64,000 bases of DNA, taken from contig JAQGDQ010001001.1 in NCBI GenBank assembly GCA_030141605.1, positions 1-64,000 on the forward strand, given 5' to 3'. Below, piece by piece: positions 30,538-42,039 of the stretch. Position 1 is the first letter of the stretch, and the number at the start of each line of letters is the position of its first letter. This DNA is from Tubiluchus corallicola. Taxonomy: Eukaryota > Priapulida > Priapulimorpha > Priapulimorphida > Tubiluchidae. Under the pieces are notes generated by a model that made no database searches, was not told the DNA's origin, and was given only the letters and a program-made list of their open reading frames with translations. A program made the position numbers and the translations under genes.

Positions 30538-33459
30538 ATGGCTCGAGGTCAGCAAAAGATTCAGTCTCAACAGAAAGCAGCAGAAAAAGCAGCAAAACTA
30601 AAGAAACAACAAGGTCACGATCAAAAAGCAGCAGCTGCAAAGGCTTTGCTCCATGTCTGTACAATATGCAAGGTTTGTACTGACTGTAAATAAACTTTAA
30701 ACTGGCATTTACAAAATGCATATTAACTGATTTATATTAGAGTAATTTCCAGTATAATTAAGATTTTGTAATAGCCATATCTTCTTGATTTTTATACAGT
30801 TATTTCTTTATTTATTTTTCTCCATAAACATATTTTGCTTAATAATCATTAGCTTTGCACGCATGTGTCACAGAACACACGGGTAAAGCTGGCAAAACAG
30901 TACGGTGCGGAAAAGAAACTCTTAAATTACAGTACAGTATTTTTTCAACAGTGTGGTATGGTAGGAAATTATGGTATTTTTTCATACCTTTCCTGTACCA
31001 TTGTACTCAGCTTCTTGTAATGTTTTGATTGGTCAACAACTCAGCAGGCGATTTGTTTTACCTCTTGGATGGGCTTATTGTTCATTTAATTGGTTCATTT
31101 TGAGTGCAAAAGCGGCAAGTTGTTTACAAGCACCGGTTATCAATTCCCATAAATTACCTTACCTTTATTGTTGTTTGTGTACAAGCTGGGCATATTACTT
31201 ACCAAGTTTGACACCTATTCTTGTAACATCACTGCTCTAACTGCTATTTCTGTGAATTGTGTAGGAATGTACTGTCGTGCATGGAAAAAATGGCAAGGTA
31301 AAAACTGCATCTTTTTCCTTTGCCGTTTTACTACATTCGTTCTTGTTTTAAAAAATCTGCATAGCTTGAGTGCAACATCTGAGTTAAAGATTTACTTTGC
31401 CAAGGAAAGAAATTCGAGACGTACCTAACAGGTTTACCCGCGTAGCCTGTGTGGTATACATAGTCACGAATGTTTTAGGAAAGACACTAGATTAAAATCA
31501 TCATTAAAAATTTGGCACTAGTGAGCACATACTTTAAAGACAACCATGAAAAACTAGTTAATAAATGTAACTCGCTGTGTCTGCCACGAAATTATTTGTT
31601 AAGAAAAAGTGACTCAAAATAAATTTATATCTTGTGCTTAATTTTGTGTAACTTTTGTAAACTAAAATCATAGTATGGAAATTTTCATAACAATAATTAA
31701 TAAACTTATCATTTTTACGATTAGTTTTTATGCCAATTATGATATTTGTTTTATCTTTTTGTAGTAGATCCTACATGTAGGTATAGTACAGAATTACACT
31801 ATAGTGTTTTTTAAAGGTACAAAGTACGGTATTTCTTCCATACTGTACCATACTGCCAGCCTTGCTCACAGGTGGGTATCCTGAGCTGCGGAAGGGCAGC
31901 AGTGGCCAAACCTTTGATCTCTGGTCAAAGAGTCAGTGGGTGTTATTTCATTTTCTATTACTCGCATTTCCTCCTAGGGCTTTTGCTTTTCTTTAATTTG
32001 TTTTCACAAGTATTTAGGCATTATGGTGTGGATATGCACCTGGGGGTTTAAAAAGCTTAAGCCAGAAAACTGGGGCATATCAATGACTCCCATAAGCATA
32101 AGAGCTAGAATCGCTAAACTTGCTGGGGAGACACCTGAGATCTAACTGCTCAGAGAATGGTATAGGAAAGGTTTCCTCTGAACCAAAGGTCACAGTGACT
32201 GGAAGCAGTGTTTGTCACTCAGCTCCTCTTACAGTATTGGACTGGGACAGGTTTTTGAATGTATGGGTAGCCACATAAGGATATGTGTGCACTAAGTATT
32301 TATCAGAAAGTGGGCATGGCCAGGTCACATGACATTGGCAAAAGTGCTAAAACAGGTTTTTGTTAATAACCGAAAAGTGAACGAGCTGGAATTACTAAAC
32401 TTCCAGGGCAGGTACCGGCTCAGACAACAGAATACTGAACATTGAAAGGGTCAAACTTAGTAAATATATATCAGTTTTTCGTTTGGCTTTCTTCTCATAC
32501 TATTTTTGAGCTAGAGCCACAATTTTTGGTATGTGACTAGATGGGCCCAAGTTCTTATGCATGGCTGAATATAGGCCTTTTAGACAGTGAAAAATTTTTT
32601 TGCTAGGTGTCAAAAACTGAAAATGGGTGGATTACCACAGTTGATTTTAAAGTCTTGAAGAATAGTGAAGAATTGTCAAATGAAAGGTTTCAATGAGCCA
32701 CCATTGAAAGGTATAAGTTACGCCGAGGGGCAAAATATGGGTCAAGATGATGATTGCCTTCCATTGTCGACCGAAACTAGCTCGTAGCATATCAAATGAA
32801 AGGTCTCAATGAAATGCATTGAATGGTATAAGTTGGCAAGTGATTGGCTTTCCTTTCACACATGCAGTTCACAGGTTGAAAAAGTACACAAGTTGAGATT
32901 TCATTTAGTGCAGTTCCTAGGTAATGAAAAAATGCAAATTCAATAAAATCAAAATTATAGCTTTCGAACAAAACGCTGACATATTTTCAAGGCCTAATTC
33001 TGTAACTATTGTTTGCAACGTCTTCAGTCTCTGACCATGTTAGAAACATTGTCAACTAGTTATTATTGGATGTATTGTAAGATGCGATGTAACTTCATTC
33101 ATAGAAAAAGAATGTACATGTTCTTTTCAGTTAATACTAAAAGATGTAGATTTTAAGTAACACACGAACACATTAATGATAGCTACATTGCAATAAGGGT
33201 GGTAGACTTGCTGCTTGAACAGTTAACATTGAATTTGAATTTTGTGAAAAAAATAACAAATATTACCGAACATTCAACTATTTGACAGGCACCCAAATAC
33301 TTGTCTTCTTAGTAGACTTTGTACGGTGCAGATGCCTTTAATATTGTGCTTTATTACAATTTCTTGCAGTCACAAATGCCTGATTTAAAAACGTACAAAC
33401 AACACTTCGAAAATAAACATCCGAAAAGTGCCTTACCGGAAGATTTGAAAGAGATTTGA
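30538..33459 (+). CDS. ZNF706: Zinc finger protein 706 (small C2H2 protein)
   Basis: Two coding exons (30538-30672 and 33370-33459) make a 74-residue protein; human ZNF706 has 76. The N-terminus MARGQQKIQSQQKA and the block KKQQGHDQKAAAAKA are almost the same as the vertebrate protein. The single C2H2 finger is C41-X2-C44-X12-H57-X4-H62, and the intron falls inside it, just after CTICK. The tail is KHPKSALPEDLKEI. The Lys/Gln-rich N-terminus is the 4F5/SERF-like segment. The protein is reported as a nuclear regulator of pluripotency in vertebrates; nothing here tests that role. Donor gtttgt and acceptor ttcttgcag are good. Confidence 0.96.
30880..31865. mobile_element. Possible nonautonomous element in ZNF706 intron
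   Basis: The left end carries agctggcaaaacagtacggt and the right end accatactgccagcc, imperfect reverse complements of each other. Both ends also share cagtacagtatttt / gtacggtatttctt type text. The body has no convincing coding frame. Target duplications were not resolved. Confidence 0.3.
32676..32836 (+). repeat. Two ~113-bp-spaced repeat units
   Basis: Each unit has a caaatgaaaggt.tcaatga core followed by attgaa.ggtataagtt, at 32676-32720 and 32787-32836. The second core, atatcaaatgaaaggtctc, is nearly matched on the minus strand at 38604-38624. Confidence 0.6.
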
Positions 33460-33909
33460 TCGTACAACTTGTTTGGTAGGTATAAATGTATGTTGATTAA
33501 GGACAAAATTGCTAAATGTGTTAAAGTTCGCCTGTAAAACTTGTCAAAATGCTTATTAGCCCTACATAAAATACCTGCTATTTGAGTGCGTATTTTGTCA
33601 ACTATGTTGGGAAGAAAAAGATCTCTGGGTTTTCTGCTTCTACCCATTACGTTTTTATCAATGGCTGGCACTTAATGCTTCGACATAGTTTAGGCTCCAT
33701 CATCCACTGAAGTTTTTGCAGTAATATAACCATTTATCAAACATACCTCAAATGCCTATAATTTTAATAACACTTCGAGCATTTTGAGCAGAAATGAGAC
33801 AACAAAAAATAAGGAGCTGATATTTGCCAATAAGTCTTAAAAATAACCTACCAAATTAAAATAGCTATTAAATGAGCAATTTCATTTTTTCAAATAATTT
33901 TTCATGCAA

Positions 33910-33919
33910 AATAAATAAA
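33910..33919 (+). terminator. Polyadenylation signals of ZNF706
   Basis: Overlapping AATAAA hexamers about 450 bases after the stop codon. Confidence 0.45.
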
Positions 33920-36900
33920 AGTGTTTATGAACACTATGTACATTTGTAATAAAGATTTTAAGAGTTACAAAGCTATTTGTTCCCTTTCCTTTCAGAATGA
34001 GCTTAAACAGGTTACATTAATAAAATAAACTAACAATTATTCAAAATAGTGTTCGAAAAGAATGTTCACTATTACTTGCCAAAAAGAAGGAATTACCATC
34101 GCTTTGTGTAATTCATCATTCCTTTAGAACATACTGTTAATGATAACGAACTTCAGTAAATTCAATTACACAACAAAATGTTGGCAATTGGAAACATGTA
34201 TTAGCATTATTTCCATCATGCCTGTTCTGAAGGCTAAAGTTGTTTGACAGTAAGGACCTAGGAGTGGTAGACTATTGCTAAAATTAAAAAAAGTGTAGTT
34301 AATGTACAACTTGCTCTTTAAAGTTTTGATTACTTATTAGAAATTATTAAACCCAACAGGTGAGTCTAAAAGTTACTTAAGAACAAGTATGTTACATAAA
34401 AACGTGTGTGTGTAACCATGAATGACTATGAAATTTAAAATTTATATCCATTTCAGTATTGCAGCTTTCTAATTTTCTCTATTACACAAGTGTCCTAAGC
34501 TGCAAATGAGAATAAACATATTTGAGGAGCAATAATAATAATAGTAGGTCTGTGTGTTTTTGAACTACAAAATTCAAGCATTTATTTTCTGTTTCACCAT
34601 TAAATTATATTAATTAGCATGTGAATTTTGTAGGTATTTACCAAGCAGGAAGAGCAGACGTATGGCATTTGAACTTTGTTATCTTATTTTGATATGGGTT
34701 TATTGCTTGTAACAAAGTTGCTTGATTTTTATTGTATTTTTTTAAATAAAAATATATGTAAAATATAAAAAAATAAGTTATCATTGTAAAATATGTATTC
34801 AGAGATCTTATAATTTGAAAGCTTATGGGTGCTTTTATGAAATGCACTTTTTGATATGTACATAATTTATGCATGATTTCTGGATTGATTTGGCCTTGGC
34901 ATATCTATGTGTGCTTATATATGTACTTATGTGTGGGCATAGGGCAATGTGGGAAGCTCTGGAAGTGAAGTGCTGCCTGTACTAGGAATAGAAAAGCGGC
35001 ACATCTTCAGTTACTATGTTTTGTGTATTTTGTTTGAAGTTATTGTGCCTAGATAAAACCTTATTGACACTTTTAACTGTCTCTGTGCTTTCCTGTGACT
35101 GCATCTTTGTTTGACTTAGTTTGTTGGTAAAGCTAGGTATTTAAACAGCTGGTATGTTCACCAAATTATCACTTGCACTTCACTAAGCCCAATACCTAAT
35201 ACAATATTAACGTACTGGCTAGCTTATTCCAAGTAACTTCGATAAACCTGCACCAGTTATTAATACATTTAAATCAGTATTGAAACTGTATAAATTTCAC
35301 CTATCTTTAAGTGATGTGCATATAGGGTAAAAAATAAATGGAAATACAAATGTGAAGGAAAAACCTAAGTCACCGATTCAATATACGTCACTAAGAACAA
35401 TTGTAATTTTGTATCTAAATTGATAAGACATTAAAAACTTTAATAAGATATTGAAAAATCATTATAATGTAACAGCTCTAATTTCTAAATTAATTCTTCT
35501 GCAATGCTGTGATTCTGCCTCCAAAACAGCCTCATTAAGTCTTCATATCATACCAATGGAAATTGCAAGTTGGAGTATCAGTTAACGTCAGTTAACCCAA
35601 GTGATGTAATTTATTACATAGCTACAATTACATATTTCGTCAAAGTGGGCAATCTGAATTGATAAACTTGCTTTGGAAGTAGACAGACTAGAAGGCTTTA
35701 TCATTATATTGAATAAATCAGACTACTGTATGCATAAGCTTCAAGTTTAATGAGATAGAAAATGGAAAAGTGTCAAGTGTCAATGCCCTACAAAAATCAT
35801 TCTAACTAGGTATTTAATTAAGGATATTTCAAAATTTGCTTCTTATTGGGTATTTTGCTTCTTGTTAACTATTGTATTATTGAAACTTTTGTATTTTTTA
35901 ATGTACTAGTTGTAATTTTGTTGATCAGAAATAGACAATCTTGAATCTTGAAAATAATCTTGGATCTTGTTTAGTCAAACAGTAAATTGGCAAGGACAAG
36001 CTTAATATGTAGTTTTATATATGTATATGTATGTGTGAGGGCACACAGCATTCTCTAAGGTGGAAATGTTTATTTTGACAACATTTCTTAAAGCCAGTTA
36101 AATGCCTCAACAAAAATGTTGTTGTATTATATTATATTCGTTGATTTTGTGGTGATTTCTTGCAACAGCTGTTAGAAGTTTCTTATGAAACCAAACTGTA
36201 TGTCATGTATTTTGTTTCTACTGTATGGTTGTTTTTGGCAGTTGTTATATGCAAACGCTTTCTTGATTAATTTTTGTCTTCATTTAAACTATTTTTATAG
36301 TTTGTTCATGTTTGTTATTCAATATAGATGAAGGTATTTTTATGAGACACTTTTGTATGTGTAATTATATTATTATTTTTATAAATCAGAAATCACCCAC
36401 TGAAAAAACATTCAAGGCTGATGGCACCAGCCACTCGCAGTACCTACTATTACTATAAGGCCCAGTTTATACAGGTAGAGCACGGATTTCAGTATGAATG
36501 TTTATACGGTGTACATATTTTCTCACGGTTTTCTGTACAGATAAAGATCGTTACAAAATGAAAGTTGTTGAGAAATCGAAGTATATGTGAACCCACCCAG
36601 ATGTGCCATATTAGTGGAAATTTAAAGGGAGCTAAATTTCATTACTTTCTGGCAGTGTGCAGTGCACTGTCCTCACAGTCCCGGCCTACTGGTATTGATA
36701 TAGTATTGGTGTTATCAGTGTAGCCCAGCGTGCTTTACTACATTGATAAGGAACTGTTTCCAGTTAGTTGTACTGTGACCACGTATATGCAGCTAATTTT
36801 ATAGGAAAACTGTTTGTGGTGTGTTAGCAATCACCAGACGAAAGTCTCAAAGTATCCATTTCAGTAAGTATCGAGGCTAAAATGTTGCGGCTATTCATGT

Positions 36901-37270
36901 CTGGTGCGGTAGCGCCGTCTCTAGTGTACGCTGCTGAGAATCTCTACATTTCAATTGCATCCCAATTTGTATCTTCGGCACAGCAGGAAAACTTAGTCTA
37001 TTTGGACATACATGTATTTTGCCATAAAACAAAAGAAGGCCTAAAATGTGATTAGACAATTTTCATCATTTTGTTTATTAGGTTCAAGCTGTGATTAAGT
37101 GATTTTCACAAACAGCCTTTTCATAAAGAAGAACGCTCAACATTAACTGTAGGGCCTCACTTGTGTCTGCGTAGCATCGCAGAGTAACGGTTCATGTTTG
37201 TAATGTACTTGTGTTCTAGCACATCAGTGTTTGCAGTAATAATAAGGTACTAGCCAAACCCCACAAAAAG
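33920..37270. other. Gene-free stretch
   Basis: AT-rich with no recognised exon. Around 35230-35950 is a possible retroposon relic: one frame reads FDKPAPVINTFKS and the 3' end has cttgaatcttgaaaataatc-type iteration, as in LINE tails. This identification is weak. Confidence 0.35.
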
Positions 37271-37272
37271 AA

Positions 37273-37785
37273 TTTTGTGCACAAATCAACCCACACCACA
37301 CCACTCCACCTCATCACACCACACCACCCCACTCCACCTCATCACACCACACTGCACCACACAATACCACCACACCACACCATACCACTCCACCACATCA
37401 CACCGCACTGCACCACACCATACCACTGCACCACCCACACACCACACCATACCACTCCACCACACCATACCACTGCAGCACACCGCACCACCCACACACC
37501 ACACCACACCATACGACTCCACCACATCACACCACACCATACCACTGCAGCACACCGCACCACCCACACACCACACCACCCACACACCACACCACACCAC
37601 CCACACCATAATACTCCACTACATCACACCGCACTGCACCACAACAACCACCCACACACCACGCCACCCACTCCATACCACACTACCCACACCACACCCT
37701 ATCACCCCACCACACCATCCATAGCACAACACACAAAGCACACCACCACCACACCACATCAAATCCACCACCTCACGTGGTGATC
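37273..37785. repeat. CCACA/CACAC minisatellite
   Basis: About 500 bases built from CCACACCA, CCATACCACT and CCACCCACACA words, G-poor on the plus strand. Open frames of up to 168 residues (His/Thr/Pro-rich) are products of the repeat and are not genes. A GATGAT run follows at 37780-37808. Confidence 0.95.
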
Positions 37786-38179
37786 ATGATGTTGATGATG
37801 ATGATGGTGGCAATGATGACGACACCTATAGCACAAGCACCAACAGCACAGCATTACAACAAAACCATTCCAAACATTTTTCACAAAGTTGAAACTATGT
37901 GCTATAATATAATAAATAGCAAAGGCCCCGCAAAATATTTTGCGTAAAAAACCACGTGTAATCAATAATACGCGAACATCCTACCTAGTCCTCATTTATA
38001 ACACAAAGCCCGTAACATCCTGCCTACTGTTTGTCTGTTTATCTAACGCAAAGCAGCTTTTACAGAATTAAAGCTATAAGATTATAGGCAGAGTACAATG
38101 GATGACGTCACAACAATGGCTTTGCGTCAGCAGTTTTCTAAGCGAAAATTGCGAAAAATAGAACATCTAATTAACTCGT

Positions 38180-38665
38180 CGATACTCCTCTCGGTGGACC
38201 TGCCCTAAAATATAGCCCACATCATCGTGTAGCCCCGTTCTTCCTCTTTCTAAAGAGCTATATATCTCCTTCCGAGAGTCCCACCGGGCGCCGCTAGAAC
38301 GTTTTTTCCGCATGCTGTTTGATCAAAATTTCGAAAAAATCGCGAGTTGGGTCCGGGAAAACGCCCGTTGCGGGGCGCCGTGGCCCTCTCGGGAACTCTA
38401 AATAGGCCTATGACACCCATCGCTGAACGGGCTATCTATCCATACCCAGCAGCGCCCTCGGCCCGTTCCCGTTCTCTACATCTCAGGCGTATAACTTTTG
38501 CAAAAAACGGCCGAAAAATGGCCATTTTTGGAGGTTTTTCGCCCCCCGTTCCTCGCGGTGGGCCCCATTCGAAAAATAAACCCCCAATGAGACGACACTA
38601 GATCGAGACCTTTCGTTTGATATATAGATCGCCGCAAATGGTGCCCTCGTCAAACCTGTAGCCTC
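38180..38665. repeat. GC-rich island of unknown origin
   Basis: Base composition rises abruptly against the AT-rich surroundings, with runs such as ccgggcgccgc and ttgcggggcgccg. The minus strand contains atatcaaacgaaaggtctcg, close to the ZNF706-intron repeat. Its open frame (38347-38601) has no recognised domain. It could be a repeat family, a viral remnant or transferred DNA. Confidence 0.55.
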
Positions 38666-39559
38666 GAATCTTATATATAAATAAATAAATATATATATAT
38701 ACCAAGAATATTAATATAAGAGTATAGATTCTTTTTTAATGCGATACTCGTATTTTTATCCATATCAGTAAACCTAAAATTTTAAGTGTCACATTTTTGC
38801 TCAGTATTCATATGATGCAAAAGGTACCAGCACCAACTGCGAAACATTTCGATTTAATTTAAGAACAAAAATGCTGCAAAAGGGACATGCACACATATTA
38901 TTATACAAATTAGTTCACCGAAATATCAAGTGTCATATGCAGGCTTTACGCGCATATAGTAGGCGCAAGACATTATGTGCATATATAATCAGTCACAGAG
39001 AAGAGCCAGTCTCCACAGATTAAATAGTGTCAGTCACTCATACCTACAAAACTATGTGAAAACAACGAAAAACGAGTCTCTTGCTGTTCTAACTCTGCAA
39101 ATCGAGTCATATCGCATTTTGATATGAAAATAAAATCGTCTGAAAAATTTCACCTGCAAATCTGGCATACCCTGCACATAGTAAAAACTATGCAACGGTG
39201 ACAATGGATCGTAATATTACGACTGCTGAAAACATTAGACTTTTCAAAAACGTTAGCGTGTCGGCATCTGAAGCTATTGTGTATGTAATACTACAGTTTA
39301 TCTCGAGCGGTAAGACAACTAATGCCAAACTCTTTTTTGCTTAATTCGGGTTCGCCAAAAATGTGACAATACAGTAAAATGACTCGTGCAGACCTCGGAC
39401 TGAATAAATATTACCTTATAGTTTGTACAATACACACTTTTCGTTACACATTACATTTTTTAAATACGGCGATGCTACAGAATGTAAACTACATATATAA
39501 GCTTTTTAGCACTTTTTATTTCACTGATTCAAGTCTTAAAGATGTGAACCACAAGAACA

Positions 39560-40570
39560 AAATCCCGAAAAGGTGCTTTTATAAATGTCTGGGGGTGTTT
39601 TTTCCTTAACTGGGCAATTTTGCTATTCTCATCAATTTTACTATACTGAACCCGAAAACATTGTATGTAGTTTGAAAAATTAGCTAAAAAAGTTCAAAAA
39701 ACGCAAAATGCAAATCGGACGCCAAGTTTTTTCACAAACTATGTAGGCCTAAATTAAAAGAAACTGCTAGAATATTAATACTAAGAAGCGGTTATGACAG
39801 GTATTCTAAGGTAGTTGGACGTAAGAAATCAGTTTTTATTACTTTTATTTCAAAAACGGTCGTCATTTTCAAAATGTTTGCGCAAAACCATTATAGTAGC
39901 TTCATCAACTAACGATTTATTTTAAAAACAAAAATCAAATTGTTTTTATCAAGTCCGCCTTGTTTAATCTAAAAAATCTTAGACTCCAAAAAGGATGCAA
40001 AAAACTAAAACAGTTAAAAAAAATACTCACTTGGTTGGTTCCAACATACATGCTATCTACGTCTATCATCTTGAAATAACAGCCACGTTAGATGATTTTC
40101 GTTGGACTTATGTCCAAAATTAATTTTTATGGTTCTAGCATTGTGCAAAATTACATAACTTTTAGGCGAAATAATGAAGCTTTTCCTGCTAGAACATTAT
40201 GCCGGGAATCGGACAACCATTTTACTTTTTGCTTATCACTGTTTATGTTGCTCTGTATACTTATTAGGTCTAAAGCGCTTTTTAGATTCTGCAAAGTCAA
40301 ATTAATAAAAATAATTTGTCTTTTTTTAATAAATCTTTAGGTGAAACTATATAGAGCGATTACATGATCGATTATATGTCCTTTGAGTTTAAAGCAGCTA
40401 CCACTTTTGATGTAAAAGTAACAGAAATGAATTCTATAGTCCAACTACCCTGGAATAGATGCCGTAAGGGCCTGTTAATTTTATGGGAATTTCTTTTCAT
40501 TTAAATATAATGTAAGCAAAAAATTGGCGTTTTTGAATTTTTATGCTAATTTTCTGAGCTGGCAACAGTT
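39560..40570. mobile_element. Long-inverted-repeat element, copy 2
   Basis: The left end runs through caaaaaacgcaaaatg, gacgccaagttttt, ttaatactaagaagcggtta and ctaaggtagttggac. The right end has the mirror: gtccaactaccctggaata, gccgtaagggcctgttaatt, aaaaaattggcgttttt. Each arm is about 180 bp and the total about 1 kb. The arms match the copies at 2.2 kb and 63.3 kb. There is no coding capacity. Confidence 0.65.
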
Positions 40571-41833
40571 TCAACGTAGTCAGATTGATAATACCTGCTA
40601 TATTTAGAAAAAAGCTCAACAGAGTTCCACTTTTTTGAAATTCGCTAGTTTATTAGAGCTTCTCAATCGTATTAGTTTGATTGAAAAAAGCAACAAAAAT
40701 TTAGGACCTGAACTTTGGTTTTATGGTTACAAAGCAGGAAAATTGTCAACAAGTAATTCGTTAGCGCCTTAAAGATATTGCTATGCGTAATTAAGTTCAT
40801 AGTACGAATCTCATCTTATAGTTGATGAATCACGAACTTATTAAAAAGTTAAACATTGTATCACATAGAGTATATGGATGAGTATTTTCTAATTACGAAG
40901 GTATTTCTATTCCTAATGATAAGATGCACACAATGTTATTGCAGAAACTTTCGAATGCTCTTAGGTGTACGAGGTATATTGCCCTCACAGAGCAAGTAAA
41001 TTTTACATTTTCAGGGCAAATAAATGTATAGTAAAATTTCCAAACTTAATAATGAATATTAACAAATGCTCAGAATAAAAGTTGTAAGCTCGTGGGCTTT
41101 AAAGAATGCAAAAGTAAACTTTCTAAAAATTTCAGATTGAGAAGTGAATATATTCGTAAAGTTCAGTTCCTGCAAAAAGTTTTTAACTTTTAACATTCTT
41201 TATTTTAACTTAAATTTACGTTTGTTTGCGTAAATTTAACAATGCTGTTGTATCATTTGGAATAGGAATTCCGATCAGAAAGAACAGTAATTTGCGTTAC
41301 TCTGTTAAACACCGGTCATGACCGTCGGCTTAAAATTCGTTTAAAAAACATTCCCAACTTTCTCCTGTCTTGAGAGTCGGGGATAGGCGATATATGGAAG
41401 GGGGTTGCGCATGGACCTCACCAGTTGAGTGATTCTCTTTATGTAAATCAGGCAGCGAGTAGGCCCATAAATGTTTTGTTTTTTATATACTTTTATCAGT
41501 CTATATCCTGTATAAGTATGTATATGCTGGAAATTATTTAGAAATTATATAGGCTAGGGCAAGTTAGAAAATTTTCAGGGCAAGTTCCTTCTGCCCCCTG
41601 GTGAAACTTCCACACGCCTATGGGCATGCTTCAGGATAAAACTGCGGATAGGCATTGCATGGACCAACGTAAAGGCATTGCAGCCATAATCCATAATTTG
41701 TAACCTATCAGGCATCTTCTAGCTTCCACAAGACTATATCATACCACCGGTATTCTCCTTTCCGTGTAAATAGTAAGGCGTTATGCCATAATCCGTTTTT
41801 TGTGGTGGGTGTGTGAATCAACAGGCGTAACTT

Positions 41834-42038
41834 CTTACCGAAATTTATTAGTTTACCTGATTCAAAATAAACCAACCACTGGATCCGGTGGATATATATA
41901 TGTAAATAAATATATATAAATATAGATTTATATAAATCTTTATTGCAAAAATTATACACTAGCACAGAAACAGACTAAAGCAACCGGATCCGCTGGTTGG
42001 CTCATTTTGAATCAGGTAAAGTTATACATTTCGGTAAG
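41834..42038. mobile_element. Small fold-back element
   Basis: 41834-41891 (cttaccgaaat...ggatccggtgg) is the imperfect reverse complement of 41982-42038 (aaccggatccgctgg...tttcggtaag). The arms are about 58 bp around a TA-rich loop of 90 bp. It is a nonautonomous inverted-repeat element. Confidence 0.75.
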
Positions 42039-42039
42039 A

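Noticed and set aside
37275-37783. Open frames of 107-168 residues rich in His, Thr, Pro or Val, Trp
   Set aside because: They lie wholly within the CCACA minisatellite, and several frames are open at once because the repeat lacks stop codons.
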